The notes beneath the pieces are model-generated. The model had not been told where the DNA came from. It saw nothing but the letters and a program-made list of their open reading frames with translations, and did not search any database. Shown here one piece after another: positions 1 to 9,415 of a stretch of 53,328 nucleotides of DNA (the stretch's first letter is position 1; each line of letters starts with the position of its first letter). The position numbers and the translations under genes were made by a program. Source of the stretch: an uncultured Porphyromonadaceae bacterium (GTDB lineage: Bacteria; Bacteroidota; Bacteroidia; Bacteroidales; Muribaculaceae); the NCBI GenBank assembly GCA_900540625.1, contig UQGP01000011.1, positions 1 to 53,328 on the forward strand, given 5' to 3'.

Positions 1-287
1 AATTGAGTTCTACAAAATGATTCATTAATTTTGCACTTGCCACTTGACTCTACAGCGGACAAAAAAGCAAGGCAAATCTTGTTGTAGCTAAATATTAGTT
101 GTAAATTTGCGGTTATTCATTGGGTAGAATTGACTATGGCCAATCATAAGGCGATGAAGCCCTGAAACAAGTCAAAGAAAGAGCCAGCCAAACAATCCTT
201 AAACCAATGATTGTTTTTACATATATCTCCAGAATTGTTTTTTGAATATTGAGCTAAAAGAAACTAAACAATTTAACCCTTATAGTT
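1..287 (+). promoter_or_regulatory. Upstream region of the WG-repeat gene with a Bacteroidota-type promoter
   Basis: The stretch has no credible gene. At 102-109 lies TAAATTTG, a match to the Bacteroidota -7 element TAnnTTTG, and TTG at 79-81 sits 20 bases before it as the -33 element. Transcription would begin near 116 and leave a leader of about 170 bases. A second -7-like match, TAATTTTG at 26-33 with TTG at 3-5, may be a tandem promoter. The leader is AT-rich like the gene that follows. The call is motif-based only. Confidence 0.55.
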
Positions 288-1751
288 ATGTATTGTAAAT
301 ATTGTGGGAAGCCTATTGATAAAGATTCGGTATTTTGTAGCTATTGTGGAATGCCTCTGCGCGAAAAGGGTAGTCGTTCCGAAATTGCAAAGAAATGTTG
401 TTCAGAATCTAATGATGTAATGATAGTGGATACAGAACGGGATTCTGTAAAGATTAAACAACGAATAAGGCTAAATAAAAAAAGTATTGTTATTCTTGTC
501 CTGCTATCTGTGGCGATAGTTGTGTGCGTATTGTCGAGAATATTTAGCGAAAAAGATATAGCAGACGTTACAATCAATCAGACCTCTCAGGAGTTGGCGG
601 AAGCCACAAAAAAGTATGACGAACTGTATAAGTTTCACGAAGGGCTTGCCCGAGTTTGTAAAAACGAGAAGTATGGATTCATTGATAAATTAGGCAACGA
701 GATTAGTCCATGTAAATATGATAAGGCAGAAGATTATGATAAAGGAATCGCTATAGTAACGATGGGAAAGAAGAAAGGAGCTATTAATAGACACGGATAT
801 ATGGTTATTCCATGCAAATATGACAATATAGTTATCTGTGATAATGACAGTTTGGCCATTGCATCTATAGATGGGACATCAGGGTTTATAGATTTCGAAG
901 GAAATATAGTTATTCCTTTCGATTATGAATATTGTGAGTCTTTTTATGAGGGAATGGCAGCTGTTAGTAAAGATGGGCTAATTGGGTTCGTAGACAAAAG
1001 TGGACAGCTCATAGTGCCATGTAAATATAAGGACCATAGTACATTTAGCGATGGACTTGCCGGCGTTAGTATTGATGGTGGCAAAGATGGTATTTTTGAT
1101 GACAAATGGGGCTACATTGACAAGACTGGTAAAGTCGTAATCCCATTTCAACCAGGTATAATTGGCACTCCATTCTCATCGGGATTATCAGTGAAGTATA
1201 GATGTGATGAAGATGGGAATTTTATTGTACATGGATCGAAATTAACGCCTGAAAAACAATACATTGATGGAGCATTCATTGATAAGAATGGCAAATTGGC
1301 CTCTGTGTATTTTGATGTGCAAAATATAGCGGGCTTTAGAAACGGCTATTGTGTTATTCGGAAAAATAATAGATATGGATTAGTAAATACAAACGGGGAA
1401 TTTACAATCCCTTGTGAATACACGTTTATTGCAAATCGGGTTGACAATAAAACTCAATATGTAATTATTGAGATTAATGGTAAAGCCGGCGTTGCAGACA
1501 AGGCTACGGGACAAGTTGTAATCCCTCCTATTTATGAAATTGAGTTCGATGGTTGGTCGTTTAAGGAAGGCCTAATACCTGTAAAGAAAGATGGAAAATT
1601 TGGGTATATTAATGAGCATAATCAAATAATTATTCCATTTATTTACGATGATGCATCTGCATTTTCTGAGGGTTTTGCAGTCGTAATGCTTTATGGTAAA
1701 TACGGATATGTCGATAGATTTGGGCATGACACATTTAATTTAGCTTATTAG
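288..1751 (+). CDS. Zinc-ribbon, single-pass membrane, WG-repeat protein
   Basis: 487 residues. The N-terminus is a zinc ribbon with two CxxC pairs (C3/C6 and C17/C20). A charged linker leads to one hydrophobic segment at about residues 66-84. The rest (about 110-480) is a chain of WG (KWG) repeats with recurring elements of the type G-F/Y-I/V-D-K-x-G-x-x-V-I-P. WG repeats form a likely beta-rich binding scaffold whose ligand is unknown. The zinc ribbon is predicted to be cytoplasmic and the repeats on the other side of the inner membrane, but orientation is inferred. The gene is AT-richer than the chromosome to its right, which suggests horizontal acquisition. No operon partner is visible in the window. 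Confidence 0.85.
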   Translation: MYCKYCGKPIDKDSVFCSYCGMPLREKGSRSEIAKKCCSESNDVMIVDTERDSVKIKQRIRLNKKSIVILVLLSVAIVVCVLSRIFSEKDIADVTINQTSQELAEATKKYDELYKFHEGLARVCKNEKYGFIDKLGNEISPCKYDKAEDYDKGIAIVTMGKKKGAINRHGYMVIPCKYDNIVICDNDSLAIASIDGTSGFIDFEGNIVIPFDYEYCESFYEGMAAVSKDGLIGFVDKSGQLIVPCKYKDHSTFSDGLAGVSIDGGKDGIFDDKWGYIDKTGKVVIPFQPGIIGTPFSSGLSVKYRCDEDGNFIVHGSKLTPEKQYIDGAFIDKNGKLASVYFDVQNIAGFRNGYCVIRKNNRYGLVNTNGEFTIPCEYTFIANRVDNKTQYVIIEINGKAGVADKATGQVVIPPIYEIEFDGWSFKEGLIPVKKDGKFGYINEHNQIIIPFIYDDASAFSEGFAVVMLYGKYGYVDRFGHDTFNLAY

Positions 1752-2176
1752 ATTAAATAAATCAAGTGTCAGGGAACACAAAATAGATGCATTATGTCAA
1801 TGATGGCAGAGTCTATATGCTGAATTCTGAAAAATAATTACGGCTTGAGCGTATGTGCCGGGATGTGGCTGTGGCTGCGTCCCGGCATTGCGTAATTATG
1901 GGATGGGGCACTCCTTGCTTTGGGCGCGTAGGCGGATTTTTGACCATTACGCCGATTTTTTTTCTTTGGGGGATTTACTTTTGGGGGGCTTGCGGTATAT
2001 ATACGTGAAGGGCGGCCGGAAGTGGGCCGACGTCAATACATGCAGTAATAGTGTAGACGATAATGCGAAAAATATAGCTGTCAAACCGGACAATATATAT
2101 GGAAGTAAACGTAAAGTATTCACATCAAGATATATGAAGTAAACATAAAGTATTCACCTCAAACAAATTTACAGAT
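1752..2176. other. Intergenic region without a supported gene; hairpin and 34-base tandem repeat
   Basis: A frame at 1855-2142 could encode 95 residues, but it has no recognisable domain, is Gly/Cys/Arg-rich at its start and runs into the repeat below, so it is not called. A stem at 1856-1863 pairing with 1880-1887 may terminate the upstream transcript. Just before the VWA gene a 28-base sequence at 2102-2129 recurs at 2136-2163 with two mismatches, a period of 34 bases. It forms the immediate leader of the VWA gene. Confidence 0.5.
1856..1887 (+). terminator. Hairpin, possible terminator of the WG-repeat gene
   Basis: TGCCGGGA (1856-1863) pairs with TCCCGGCA (1880-1887). There is no U-tract and it lies about 100 bases after the stop codon, so it is only a weak candidate. 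Confidence 0.3.
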
Positions 2177-2947
2177 ATGAACAAGACATTCAGAAAAGTG
2201 ATGGGCCTCGACAAAAAGGTGTCGGGGATGAGTCTTGAAAAGGACTTCGAATTCGATGCTACGGCTGTCGCGCGGGCTCGCAAGGAGGGCAAGCGCTGTT
2301 TCTTCGACCTTATCGTCTTGGACGAAAGCGGCTCGATGTGCACGATATACAAGCAGGCTCTTGACGGCGTCAACGAGACGCTGAGCACCATCCGGCAGTC
2401 GCAGACCGAGGATGATACGCAGCGTCATTTTGTGTCGCTGGTGGCTTTTGACAGCAGCCACCTCCGCTTTATTTACAACGGCACTCCGGCTGAGGAGACG
2501 AAGAATATCACTACCGAGCAGTACCGCCCGGGGGAGTGCACGCCGCTGTACGATGCTATGGGCGTGACCATTAACGACCTGCGCACTCGCGTGGCGAACG
2601 AGGATATCGTGATGGTGACCGTCATCACCGATGGCGAGGAAAACTCGTCGCAGGAGTATACCTCGGCGACGGTCAAGGCGCTCGTGGATGAGTTGCGCCT
2701 CAAAGGCTGGACTTTCACATACCTTGGTGCCAATCAGGATGTTGAATCTGTCGCAACCGGCCTCAATATCGACAATTATATGGACTTTGACGCCTCGGAG
2801 GAAGGCGCGGAAGACATGTGGAAGCAGGAATGTAGGATGCGTAAGAGGTTCTATGGCTTGATGTCCAGCCTGCCCGAGGATGCTCTCTATTGCGCCGAGT
2901 CCAAGCGCGTGCGCAACTACTTCAAGGGCTGGAAGAGAAAGAAATAG
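2177..2947 (+). CDS. VWA (von Willebrand factor A) domain protein
   Basis: 256 residues with no signal peptide, so cytoplasmic. A VWA fold spans about residues 40-215. The MIDAS metal site DxSxS is visible as D49-E-S51-G-S53, followed by the later Thr of GECTP and the Asp of ITDGEEN that complete such sites. VWA proteins of this kind bind partners in a divalent-metal-dependent way and often assist AAA+ ATPases, kinases or secretion systems. No such partner is adjacent: it stands alone between the AT-rich WG gene and a convergent DUF3857 gene. The leader carries a 34-base tandem repeat. The fold is clear; the biological role is not. Confidence 0.85.
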   Translation: MNKTFRKVMGLDKKVSGMSLEKDFEFDATAVARARKEGKRCFFDLIVLDESGSMCTIYKQALDGVNETLSTIRQSQTEDDTQRHFVSLVAFDSSHLRFIYNGTPAEETKNITTEQYRPGECTPLYDAMGVTINDLRTRVANEDIVMVTVITDGEENSSQEYTSATVKALVDELRLKGWTFTYLGANQDVESVATGLNIDNYMDFDASEEGAEDMWKQECRMRKRFYGLMSSLPEDALYCAESKRVRNYFKGWKRKK

Positions 2948-3043
2948 TGTGATTGCCCGAGGCCGCGGCTGATGCCGACCTCGCCGCTCGTCCCCAAAAT
3001 ATGATACGCGGGACTTGCCCGCGCATCTGTTTCGGCAAAGTGG

Positions 3044-3076
3044 TTGCGCCCCGACGGAATGTCCGCCGGGGCGCAA
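3044..3076. terminator. Hairpin terminator between convergent genes
   Basis: TTGCGCCCCG (3044-3053) pairs perfectly with CGGGGCGCAA (3067-3076). It lies between the convergent VWA gene (+) and the DUF3857 gene (-), so it can serve either strand. The flanking sequence is only weakly T-rich. Confidence 0.6.
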
Positions 3077-3096
3077 TTTATGTGTCTCTGGGAGTG

Positions 3097-5256
3097 CTAT
3101 TTACGGGTGAGAAGTATGGATTTCTCGGTGGCGGCCGCCGCGCCGTCAAGTATTTCGAGCAACTGCGGCCATAGATGCAGCGGTACGGTGGGAATCTTGA
3201 CGCGCCACATGCTTATAATCCGGATGTCGCCTTCGGCGGTGACGGCGCCTTGTACGGCAAATTGGCCGATGGGCTTGTTGACGTTGGACGCGAAGTCGCG
3301 CAGCGAGGTCTCGTCTACCGTATATCCTTCGGGAACGTGTATGGTGACTGTGCGCGAGAATTGGCGTGCCGTGGGCATCATAGCGTCCAGCAGCGGCGCG
3401 CGTTCCGGCCCGGTGACTTTCTCAAAGCTGCCTATCAGCTTGCCTGCGTGTAGACTCAGGTCGGCGCCTAAGGGCGAGACGATGTCCGAAAGATGGCACT
3501 CGGCCTCCAGCTCGAGACCTTTGGAACCGGGCAGGATGCCGCGATCCGATATCTTGTAGGATAGCACCGAATCGGGCTGAGTGCCCAGGATAAATGCACG
3601 TTCCTTGGATACAATGCCGCGCACTTCGTTTTCGCGCTCCACGGCGTCATATTCCTTGTCTACGTATTTCTTGCTGATGCCGAGGTATTCTTCGACATTA
3701 GCTATCCACTCGTTGGTATTGGTGAGTTTGCCCGCCAATTCCTTGCATCCGCCGGTGTAGGTGGCCGTGCCCTTGACTGAGGCTGTGCCCATGTCCGGGT
3801 CGAGGTCTATGGTGGCGTTAGAGATGATGCGATTGCCGATGTGCTTATGGTCTTCGATGGTGAATTCGGCGGGAATCGTGCGTTTGTTTATGTCCTTTCG
3901 CGGTCCCATGAGGGCGTATCCTTTCTCGCCTTGATATGCAGCGGGGTCCTCGCCGGGCATATAGCACATCTGCGGCTTGGCGAAGTATACGCTGTCGCCT
4001 ACGAGGTTTACAAACGTGAAGTCATACCACGCAGACGGCTCGGTGGTCGGGACGTCGTTGCGCGGATTGATGACGCCTATGCCTACGCCGGTTTCGTAGT
4101 AGGCTTTCAGTTTGTCCAGACAGTCGGACATATACAGCGTTTTCCACATCCCGTAGTAGTTGGGCGTATCATCTTCGTCGTCGATGGCATCGCTGTATTG
4201 CAGCGCCAGCCACATTATGTCCACGATTTGGCGTTGGGTCATTCCCGGATGGGCCTTGATGTAGTTCTTGGCAATTTTGACGGCCTTGCCCGGTAGCGTG
4301 GAATCGTATTCGGCGTCGCGCAGCACTTCGCCCACTTCGCGATAGTACTTGCCGGGCAATATATTGGTGTAAAATCCGGCGTTGCGTGAGGACGGTGCAT
4401 GGTATTCGTACGATGAGTTGTTGAGCGTCTGCAGGCGTATAAACGGCAGTTGGCGCGTAGACATCACGTACAGGCTGAAGTCTACGCCGGGGATATTGGT
4501 GGCGTGTATATCGGCGCAATAGTTCTCGTCCTTATCGCGTGAGACATTGAGTGTGGGTGCGCCGTTGTAGGTGCGGTACTCGGAAGTGAGGTACGGGGAC
4601 ATCTTCATCGACACTACGCGGTTAAGTATCGGATAGCGGTCATAGAATTTGATATCTATGGGGTCGAGGCTGAATTCTTCGGCCATTTCTTCGTCATAGA
4701 AGAAGTATTCGAGAATATCGCCCACGGCCAGCCCCGGTATTGCAATTTTGTACTTGCGTTCCTTGTCTTCCTTTTTGCCGTGCGCCACTTCGATGGCGTT
4801 GTCCGGGATGTCAATTTCGACCACCGAGCCGTCGGGCTTGTGTATGCGTGCACCAAAGACGTCCTTGGCTTCGTACAGCAGCAGTCCGCGGTATTTGATG
4901 TTTTCCTTGACGCCGAATTCGGTATCGCCATAGTCTTCTACGGCCTTTTGGTCCAGTAGCTTGACCATAGTGCGGCGCAGGTGGCAACGTATTGTGCGGT
5001 TGGTGCGTCCCGAGGCTTTGTATATTGTGTTTTGAATCTGCTGTTTGGTGCTGATTCGGTCAAGTCGCATCATTATTACGGCCGAAGACTTGTCGGCGAT
5101 GCTGTCGGGTATGGGCATGTCTGCGCGAAATAGGGTGTCGGCTTCGCCCCAGATGCGTTTGGCTGTCTGTCGGTACAATTTCGCGTCAATACCGGCGTGT
5201 GCCGCGGCGGCTGCCAGTAGAGCTAATGATAGTAGTAGGTAGCGTAACGGTCTCAT
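3097..5256 (-). CDS. Exported DUF3857-family protein, degenerate transglutaminase-like
   Basis: 719 residues. An N-terminal signal peptide (about 1-21, hydrophobic Leu/Ala core ending AHA) predicts export to the periplasm. The body resembles Bacteroidota DUF3857 proteins: a beta-rich N-terminal domain (about 55-260), a transglutaminase-like middle (about 330-440) and a C-terminal beta-rich domain. Unlike its downstream neighbour it has no clear Cys-His-Asp triad: the only nearby candidate Cys is in MSDCLDK and a trailing His is not seen, so it may be a binding rather than a catalytic member. It lies upstream, on the minus strand, of nothing else; the 616-residue homologue at 5357-7207 precedes it by 100 bases and they are probably co-transcribed. 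Substrate unknown. Confidence 0.75.
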   Translation of the reverse strand: MRPLRYLLLSLALLAAAAAHAGIDAKLYRQTAKRIWGEADTLFRADMPIPDSIADKSSAVIMMRLDRISTKQQIQNTIYKASGRTNRTIRCHLRRTMVKLLDQKAVEDYGDTEFGVKENIKYRGLLLYEAKDVFGARIHKPDGSVVEIDIPDNAIEVAHGKKEDKERKYKIAIPGLAVGDILEYFFYDEEMAEEFSLDPIDIKFYDRYPILNRVVSMKMSPYLTSEYRTYNGAPTLNVSRDKDENYCADIHATNIPGVDFSLYVMSTRQLPFIRLQTLNNSSYEYHAPSSRNAGFYTNILPGKYYREVGEVLRDAEYDSTLPGKAVKIAKNYIKAHPGMTQRQIVDIMWLALQYSDAIDDEDDTPNYYGMWKTLYMSDCLDKLKAYYETGVGIGVINPRNDVPTTEPSAWYDFTFVNLVGDSVYFAKPQMCYMPGEDPAAYQGEKGYALMGPRKDINKRTIPAEFTIEDHKHIGNRIISNATIDLDPDMGTASVKGTATYTGGCKELAGKLTNTNEWIANVEEYLGISKKYVDKEYDAVERENEVRGIVSKERAFILGTQPDSVLSYKISDRGILPGSKGLELEAECHLSDIVSPLGADLSLHAGKLIGSFEKVTGPERAPLLDAMMPTARQFSRTVTIHVPEGYTVDETSLRDFASNVNKPIGQFAVQGAVTAEGDIRIISMWRVKIPTVPLHLWPQLLEILDGAAAATEKSILLTRK

Positions 5257-5356
5257 AATGGGTTCGGTCTTTTTTTGGGGGGATAGATGCTATGTTCTGT
5301 CGGTTAGTGGGTTAATATTCTGTTTCGGGTCGATCGTATGTCGGCCTCCGGGAAGG

Positions 5357-7207
5357 TCATTGTGCGGCTGCGCGACTTAACGAAAGAGGCGTGGTCATGA
5401 TTCGGCGGGCCTTGCGTGCGGCTTCGTTCCATGCCTCCATATCTGCACGGTCGATATACGGTGTCTTCCATTTGAAGGAGGCGCGGCAGCGGGCATTGCC
5501 GTTGTCGGGGACATATTCCATACGAAGGTCGTACCAGCGTGTCGATATTTCGACCGGCGCAGCATATTCTGCCGCATATCCGTTGGGGATGTCGATTGAG
5601 ATATCGGCTGCGGCGTCATCGGCCATCGGAATTTTGGCATTGTAGCGCCTTTGGGGCAAATCGAAGAGTGGTAGCGAGATGCTGCGTAGCGGCGATACGT
5701 TGATGTACAACTTGTTGCCGCCGGCGCCGGAGATGACAGCTCCATCGTCACGGTATGACGCTTGTATGCCGATGATGGCGCCGTCGGCGCTGTGCATCGT
5801 CCTGAGGCTGTCGAGGTGGCAACTGCGACTGCCTCCGGTGAGAATGTCTTCCAAATATATATCTCGGCGCGAAGCCTGTATGGCGTCGTTTATGGACGAC
5901 AGTAAGGGTATACGGCTGCCCGAGACGGACATTGTCATATGTCCGCGCATAGTGCGCAGGTCTTCGGCCACGGCCGCCGTGCCGCTCAGCCGTGTGGCTC
6001 CGTGCGACTTCTCGTCATCGGGCACGCGAAGCAACAGGCCGTCTTGACCGTTTTCGACAAGGGCCTGCGCCCCGATTATGGCTTCGGGTATAAAGCCGTC
6101 GGGAGCATTGCGCACCGTGCCGTCAAGGTACAATACGGTGTCGGGCAGTATTGCTGCAGCAATCATGTGGTTGCCGCAGCCCAGCGATGGCAGTGCGTCC
6201 CAGTCGCCGATTACGTCGTCGCGTGTGCCTATCCACACCATACGCCCGTCGATGCCTACGGCGCGCAGCATTGCGCGTATCAGACATGCGCTGCCTTTGC
6301 AATCTCCGTAGCGCTTGGCCAATACATCGTCCGGACGGTCGGGACTGAAGGCGTATTTGCCGTTCTCGATGGCTACATATCGTATATTGCGTCGTACCCA
6401 TCGGGCGATGGTGTCGGCTTTGGCCTTGACGTCGTCCTGCGGAATCTCGGCGGTCAGTCGTTGTGCCAGGTCTGAGGCCGCGGGCGCATTGTCTATATCG
6501 GTGTTTACCAGCGAGTGTAGGTAGCGATATAGGCCGTGCCAATCGCCTGCCATGCCGGAGACGGCCAGTACCGGAGCTACGGCCAAGGATGACGGTATAT
6601 ATTTCTCTTCGGTAAAAGCCGGAATATCCTTGGCTGTCAGTGTGTAGATCTTGGCGCCTTTGTCTGAGACGATGCTGTCAAGGTGTGCCGTTGCGGGCAG
6701 GCGTAGTGCCTTTACGGATATCTGAGATGCCAATGCCGGCGGTATCTCAATGGCCCAGCGACCTTCGCGCACCGGGACATTGGGGGCGATGATGACTTTT
6801 GTGAATTGCATCGGGTCTTTGTAGGTGCGCTTGACGACGGCTTCGATGGTCTTGCCTGCACGGATTTTCAAGGGCAGTACGCATACGCGTGCGCCTGAGT
6901 GAAAAAGGTCGTCGTCTTCCCATGCTCGGTATATCGGGGTCGCTCCGGGAGCCTTGGCCCGGTCAATCGAAATGCTCTCGTCGTAGAATGTCGCCCAGAT
7001 GTCGGAGGCATTGGCTCGTGTGGCGGTGTAGGTGCGCTTTTCTTCGGCGCGTACGCATATCGCTGCGCTGCTGCAATCGGCTTCGATGGTGTATGCAGCT
7101 TCCAGCTTGGTGATAATGATGTTGTTTTCGGGCACGGCGGCACGTGCCGCCGTTATGATGGCGATACCGACACAGGTGATGATGGTGCGTAGTGTTGCGA
7201 CATTCAT
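5357..7207 (-). CDS. Exported DUF3857 / transglutaminase-like superfamily protein
   Basis: 616 residues with a signal peptide (about 1-23, ending ARA). The order is an N-terminal DUF3857 beta domain (about 35-215), a transglutaminase core (about 255-375) and a C-terminal DUF2569/3858-like beta domain. The papain-like triad is intact: C303 in RYGDCKG, H347 in CGNHMI and D362 in YLDGT. Family members are exported cysteine enzymes (peptidase, amidase or cross-linking activity), but the substrate of this branch is not established. It is the first gene of a probable two-gene minus-strand unit with the degenerate homologue at 3097-5256, suggesting an active/inactive pair. A strong promoter lies just upstream (7233-7263). 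Confidence 0.8.
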   Translation of the reverse strand: MNVATLRTIITCVGIAIITAARAAVPENNIIITKLEAAYTIEADCSSAAICVRAEEKRTYTATRANASDIWATFYDESISIDRAKAPGATPIYRAWEDDDLFHSGARVCVLPLKIRAGKTIEAVVKRTYKDPMQFTKVIIAPNVPVREGRWAIEIPPALASQISVKALRLPATAHLDSIVSDKGAKIYTLTAKDIPAFTEEKYIPSSLAVAPVLAVSGMAGDWHGLYRYLHSLVNTDIDNAPAASDLAQRLTAEIPQDDVKAKADTIARWVRRNIRYVAIENGKYAFSPDRPDDVLAKRYGDCKGSACLIRAMLRAVGIDGRMVWIGTRDDVIGDWDALPSLGCGNHMIAAAILPDTVLYLDGTVRNAPDGFIPEAIIGAQALVENGQDGLLLRVPDDEKSHGATRLSGTAAVAEDLRTMRGHMTMSVSGSRIPLLSSINDAIQASRRDIYLEDILTGGSRSCHLDSLRTMHSADGAIIGIQASYRDDGAVISGAGGNKLYINVSPLRSISLPLFDLPQRRYNAKIPMADDAAADISIDIPNGYAAEYAAPVEISTRWYDLRMEYVPDNGNARCRASFKWKTPYIDRADMEAWNEAARKARRIMTTPLSLSRAAAQ

Positions 7208-7232
7208 GGTCGAGGGTATTGGATTGTATTGG

Positions 7233-7263
7233 CAAATTTAAGCGATATTCCTGATGTGGCAAA
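7233..7263 (-). promoter_or_regulatory. Bacteroidota-type promoter of the DUF3857 pair
   Basis: On the minus strand TTTG (7263-7260), 19 bases, then TAAATTTG (7240-7233). Both elements and the spacing match the consensus. The predicted start site leaves a leader of about 20 bases before the ATG at 7207. Confidence 0.75.
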
Positions 7264-7439
7264 GTTTTTTGCATGTTTTTTGCGAGAATCATCGCAACAA
7301 TCCCGATTCGGGGCGGATGTATGCCGTGTATACCGGTGTACGTAAGGGCCGGGTCGGGTTGGGGTGGGGAGGCAGCGTGGAAGGCGGCTGCGTCGTCTTA
7401 AATGTCGCTCTATGGATTAGTTGCGTCTACAGCCTTGTA

Positions 7440-7474
7440 TTTTGTGGCGGTACAAGAAAAAAGTGGTAAATTTG
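7440..7474 (+). promoter_or_regulatory. Probable promoter of the LtaS-like/PAP2 operon
   Basis: TAAATTTG at 7467-7474 is a good -7 element. TTTTG at 7440-7444 lies 22 bases upstream, slightly longer than the usual 19-20. The frame is open upstream of 7570, but this promoter lies inside that open stretch and argues for the ATG at 7570 as the start of the next gene. Confidence 0.5.
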
Positions 7475-7569
7475 TGGTGCGAAACGCGTGGGGGTGCCGA
7501 AATGCGGCCTTATGCAGATGCGCACTTCCGATTACGATATACGCTTCCGATTACGATAACCCTTTCGGT

Positions 7570-9411
7570 ATGAAACAACGAGTCAAAATATTTGTAGCCG
7601 TATGGGCTGCGATGTTGCTTGTGATGGCGGTGGCTCATCCGCTATGGATGGCCGTCGAGCCTCAATTTGCATGGGCCGATATGGCTCAGGCACCGGCGGT
7701 GCTGTGGCACGGCTTGGGTATGGATTTGTCGATGTCGGCATATTTGGTAGCGCCGGTGCTGTTGCTTGTAATGGCTTCGATATGGGTTGTGCGGCCGTGG
7801 ATGTCGACGGCGTTGCGCATCTATCTTTGGACTATTTCGGTACTTATCGCCGTGGGTTATGTGCTTGATGCCGTGCTGTATCCCTATTGGGGCTTCCGCC
7901 TGGACGTGACGCCGTGGTTCTATTTTGTGACTTCCCCGTCTTCGGCCATGGCCAGTTTGCCGTGGTATGCCGAGGTGGGCGTGGTGGCTCTGATGGCTGT
8001 CTTGACCTTGACCTTGGGCTTTCTGCTGCGCGCCGTGGTGCGTCGTTTCGGACTGCCGGACCAACCGTGCCGTCCCTTGCGCCGGCGCATTCTCACGACG
8101 GTGGCGTGGCTGATGATTGGCGGCGCTATGATTATACCCATACGTGGCGGCATCACCGTGTCTACGATGTCGCCGGGACGCGCGTTTTTCAGCGAGGATA
8201 TGCGGCTGAACCACGCCGCGGTCAATCCGCTGTTCAGCTTTCTGTACTCGCTCAGCCATACGGACGACCTCGGCAGTCAATTCCGGTATATGGACGAAGA
8301 CGCGGCATCGGCCGAGGTCGAGGCGCTTTTCCACCGCCCGGCGGTACATACCGACAGCGTCGCGCCGGCTTACGGGCTGTCGCTGAAGGTGCAGCGCCCG
8401 GACGTTTATATCGTCATACTCGAGAGTTTTTCGGCCGAGCTGATGCCGAGCCTCGGCGGTCGAGTCGTAGCCGTCAATCTGGACAGCATTGCCCGTTCGG
8501 GCGCACTGTGGACGCGCTTCTACGCCGAGAGCTTCCGCACCGACCGCGCCCTTACCACCATATTGGGCGGCTATCCGGCCCAGCCCTCGACATCGCTGCT
8601 GCGATATATCAATAAGTTTGACAAGATTCCCACGCTGTCCACTGTGCTGGGTGCCAATGGATACCGCACGACATATTACTATGGCGGCGATTTGGACTTT
8701 ACCAACCTCCGGGCATATCTGCGTGCCACGGGCTATGCCCGACCGGTGGGCGATACCGATTTCCCGGTAGGAGAGCGCCTGAGCAAATGGGGCGTACACG
8801 ATGGCCCGGTTTTCGAGCGGGCATTGAGTGATATTCTGAGCCGTAAGGACAAGACTCCGACGCTGACTGTCATACAGACTTCGAGCAGCCACGAGCCTTT
8901 CGAAGTGCCTTTTGACCGCTTCCCCCGGGACAAGCGTCTGAACGCTTTTGCGTATGCCGATGACTGCCTCGGACGCTTTGTGCGGCGATTGCGCGATTCC
9001 GGGGCATGGGAGCGTGCCTTGGTAGTGATAGTTCCCGACCACTGGGGCGCATGGCCGCAGGGTTTGGAGGACCGGATGCGTCGCCACCATGTGCCGCTGG
9101 TTATGACGGGCGGAGCACTGGCCGGTACGCCGGTGACGGTTGACAAAATCGGCAGCCAAAGCGGTATAGCCACCACTATACTCAATCTGATGGGTATCAA
9201 GACTTCGCTTCCTTTCGGCCGCGACTTGCTGGATACGCACACCGCCGGCTTCGCCTATGTCTCCGAGCCGTCGTGGTTCGGCTTGGTGAGCGACCGCGGC
9301 CTCTCGGCCGTGAGCACGGACACCGGGGCGACGTTGCAGGGCGACACTGCGGACGTGCGTGCGGCTAAGGCGCTGGTACAGACTATTTATACAGATTTAT
9401 CCAAGAGATGA
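7570..9411 (+). CDS. LtaS-like sulfatase/phosphoglycerol transferase family membrane protein
   Basis: 613 residues from the ATG at 7570. That start is preferred over an in-frame ATG at 7402 because it begins with a normal membrane N-terminus (MKQRVKIF then a hydrophobic run) and the promoter lies between the two. About five transmembrane segments occupy residues 8-210. A sulfatase/alkaline-phosphatase fold follows: the VILESFSAE metal motif, SFRTDRALT with the likely Thr nucleophile, HEPF, and VPDHWG near the end. Family members transfer phosphoglycerol or phosphoethanolamine to lipids or glycans outside the inner membrane. The PAP2 gene begins 4 bases after its stop, so the two probably act in the same envelope-lipid pathway. 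The donor and acceptor cannot be read from sequence. Confidence 0.85.
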   Translation: MKQRVKIFVAVWAAMLLVMAVAHPLWMAVEPQFAWADMAQAPAVLWHGLGMDLSMSAYLVAPVLLLVMASIWVVRPWMSTALRIYLWTISVLIAVGYVLDAVLYPYWGFRLDVTPWFYFVTSPSSAMASLPWYAEVGVVALMAVLTLTLGFLLRAVVRRFGLPDQPCRPLRRRILTTVAWLMIGGAMIIPIRGGITVSTMSPGRAFFSEDMRLNHAAVNPLFSFLYSLSHTDDLGSQFRYMDEDAASAEVEALFHRPAVHTDSVAPAYGLSLKVQRPDVYIVILESFSAELMPSLGGRVVAVNLDSIARSGALWTRFYAESFRTDRALTTILGGYPAQPSTSLLRYINKFDKIPTLSTVLGANGYRTTYYYGGDLDFTNLRAYLRATGYARPVGDTDFPVGERLSKWGVHDGPVFERALSDILSRKDKTPTLTVIQTSSSHEPFEVPFDRFPRDKRLNAFAYADDCLGRFVRRLRDSGAWERALVVIVPDHWGAWPQGLEDRMRRHHVPLVMTGGALAGTPVTVDKIGSQSGIATTILNLMGIKTSLPFGRDLLDTHTAGFAYVSEPSWFGLVSDRGLSAVSTDTGATLQGDTADVRAAKALVQTIYTDLSKR

Positions 9412-9415
9412 AGAT

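Noticed and set aside
1855..2142. Possible 95-residue protein before the VWA gene
   Set aside because: Begins within a hairpin, lacks a domain and ends inside the 34-base repeats.
7642..9240. A 532-codon minus-strand frame opposite the LtaS-like gene
   Set aside because: Composition is His/Arg/Gln-rich as expected for an antisense shadow; no domain or start signal.
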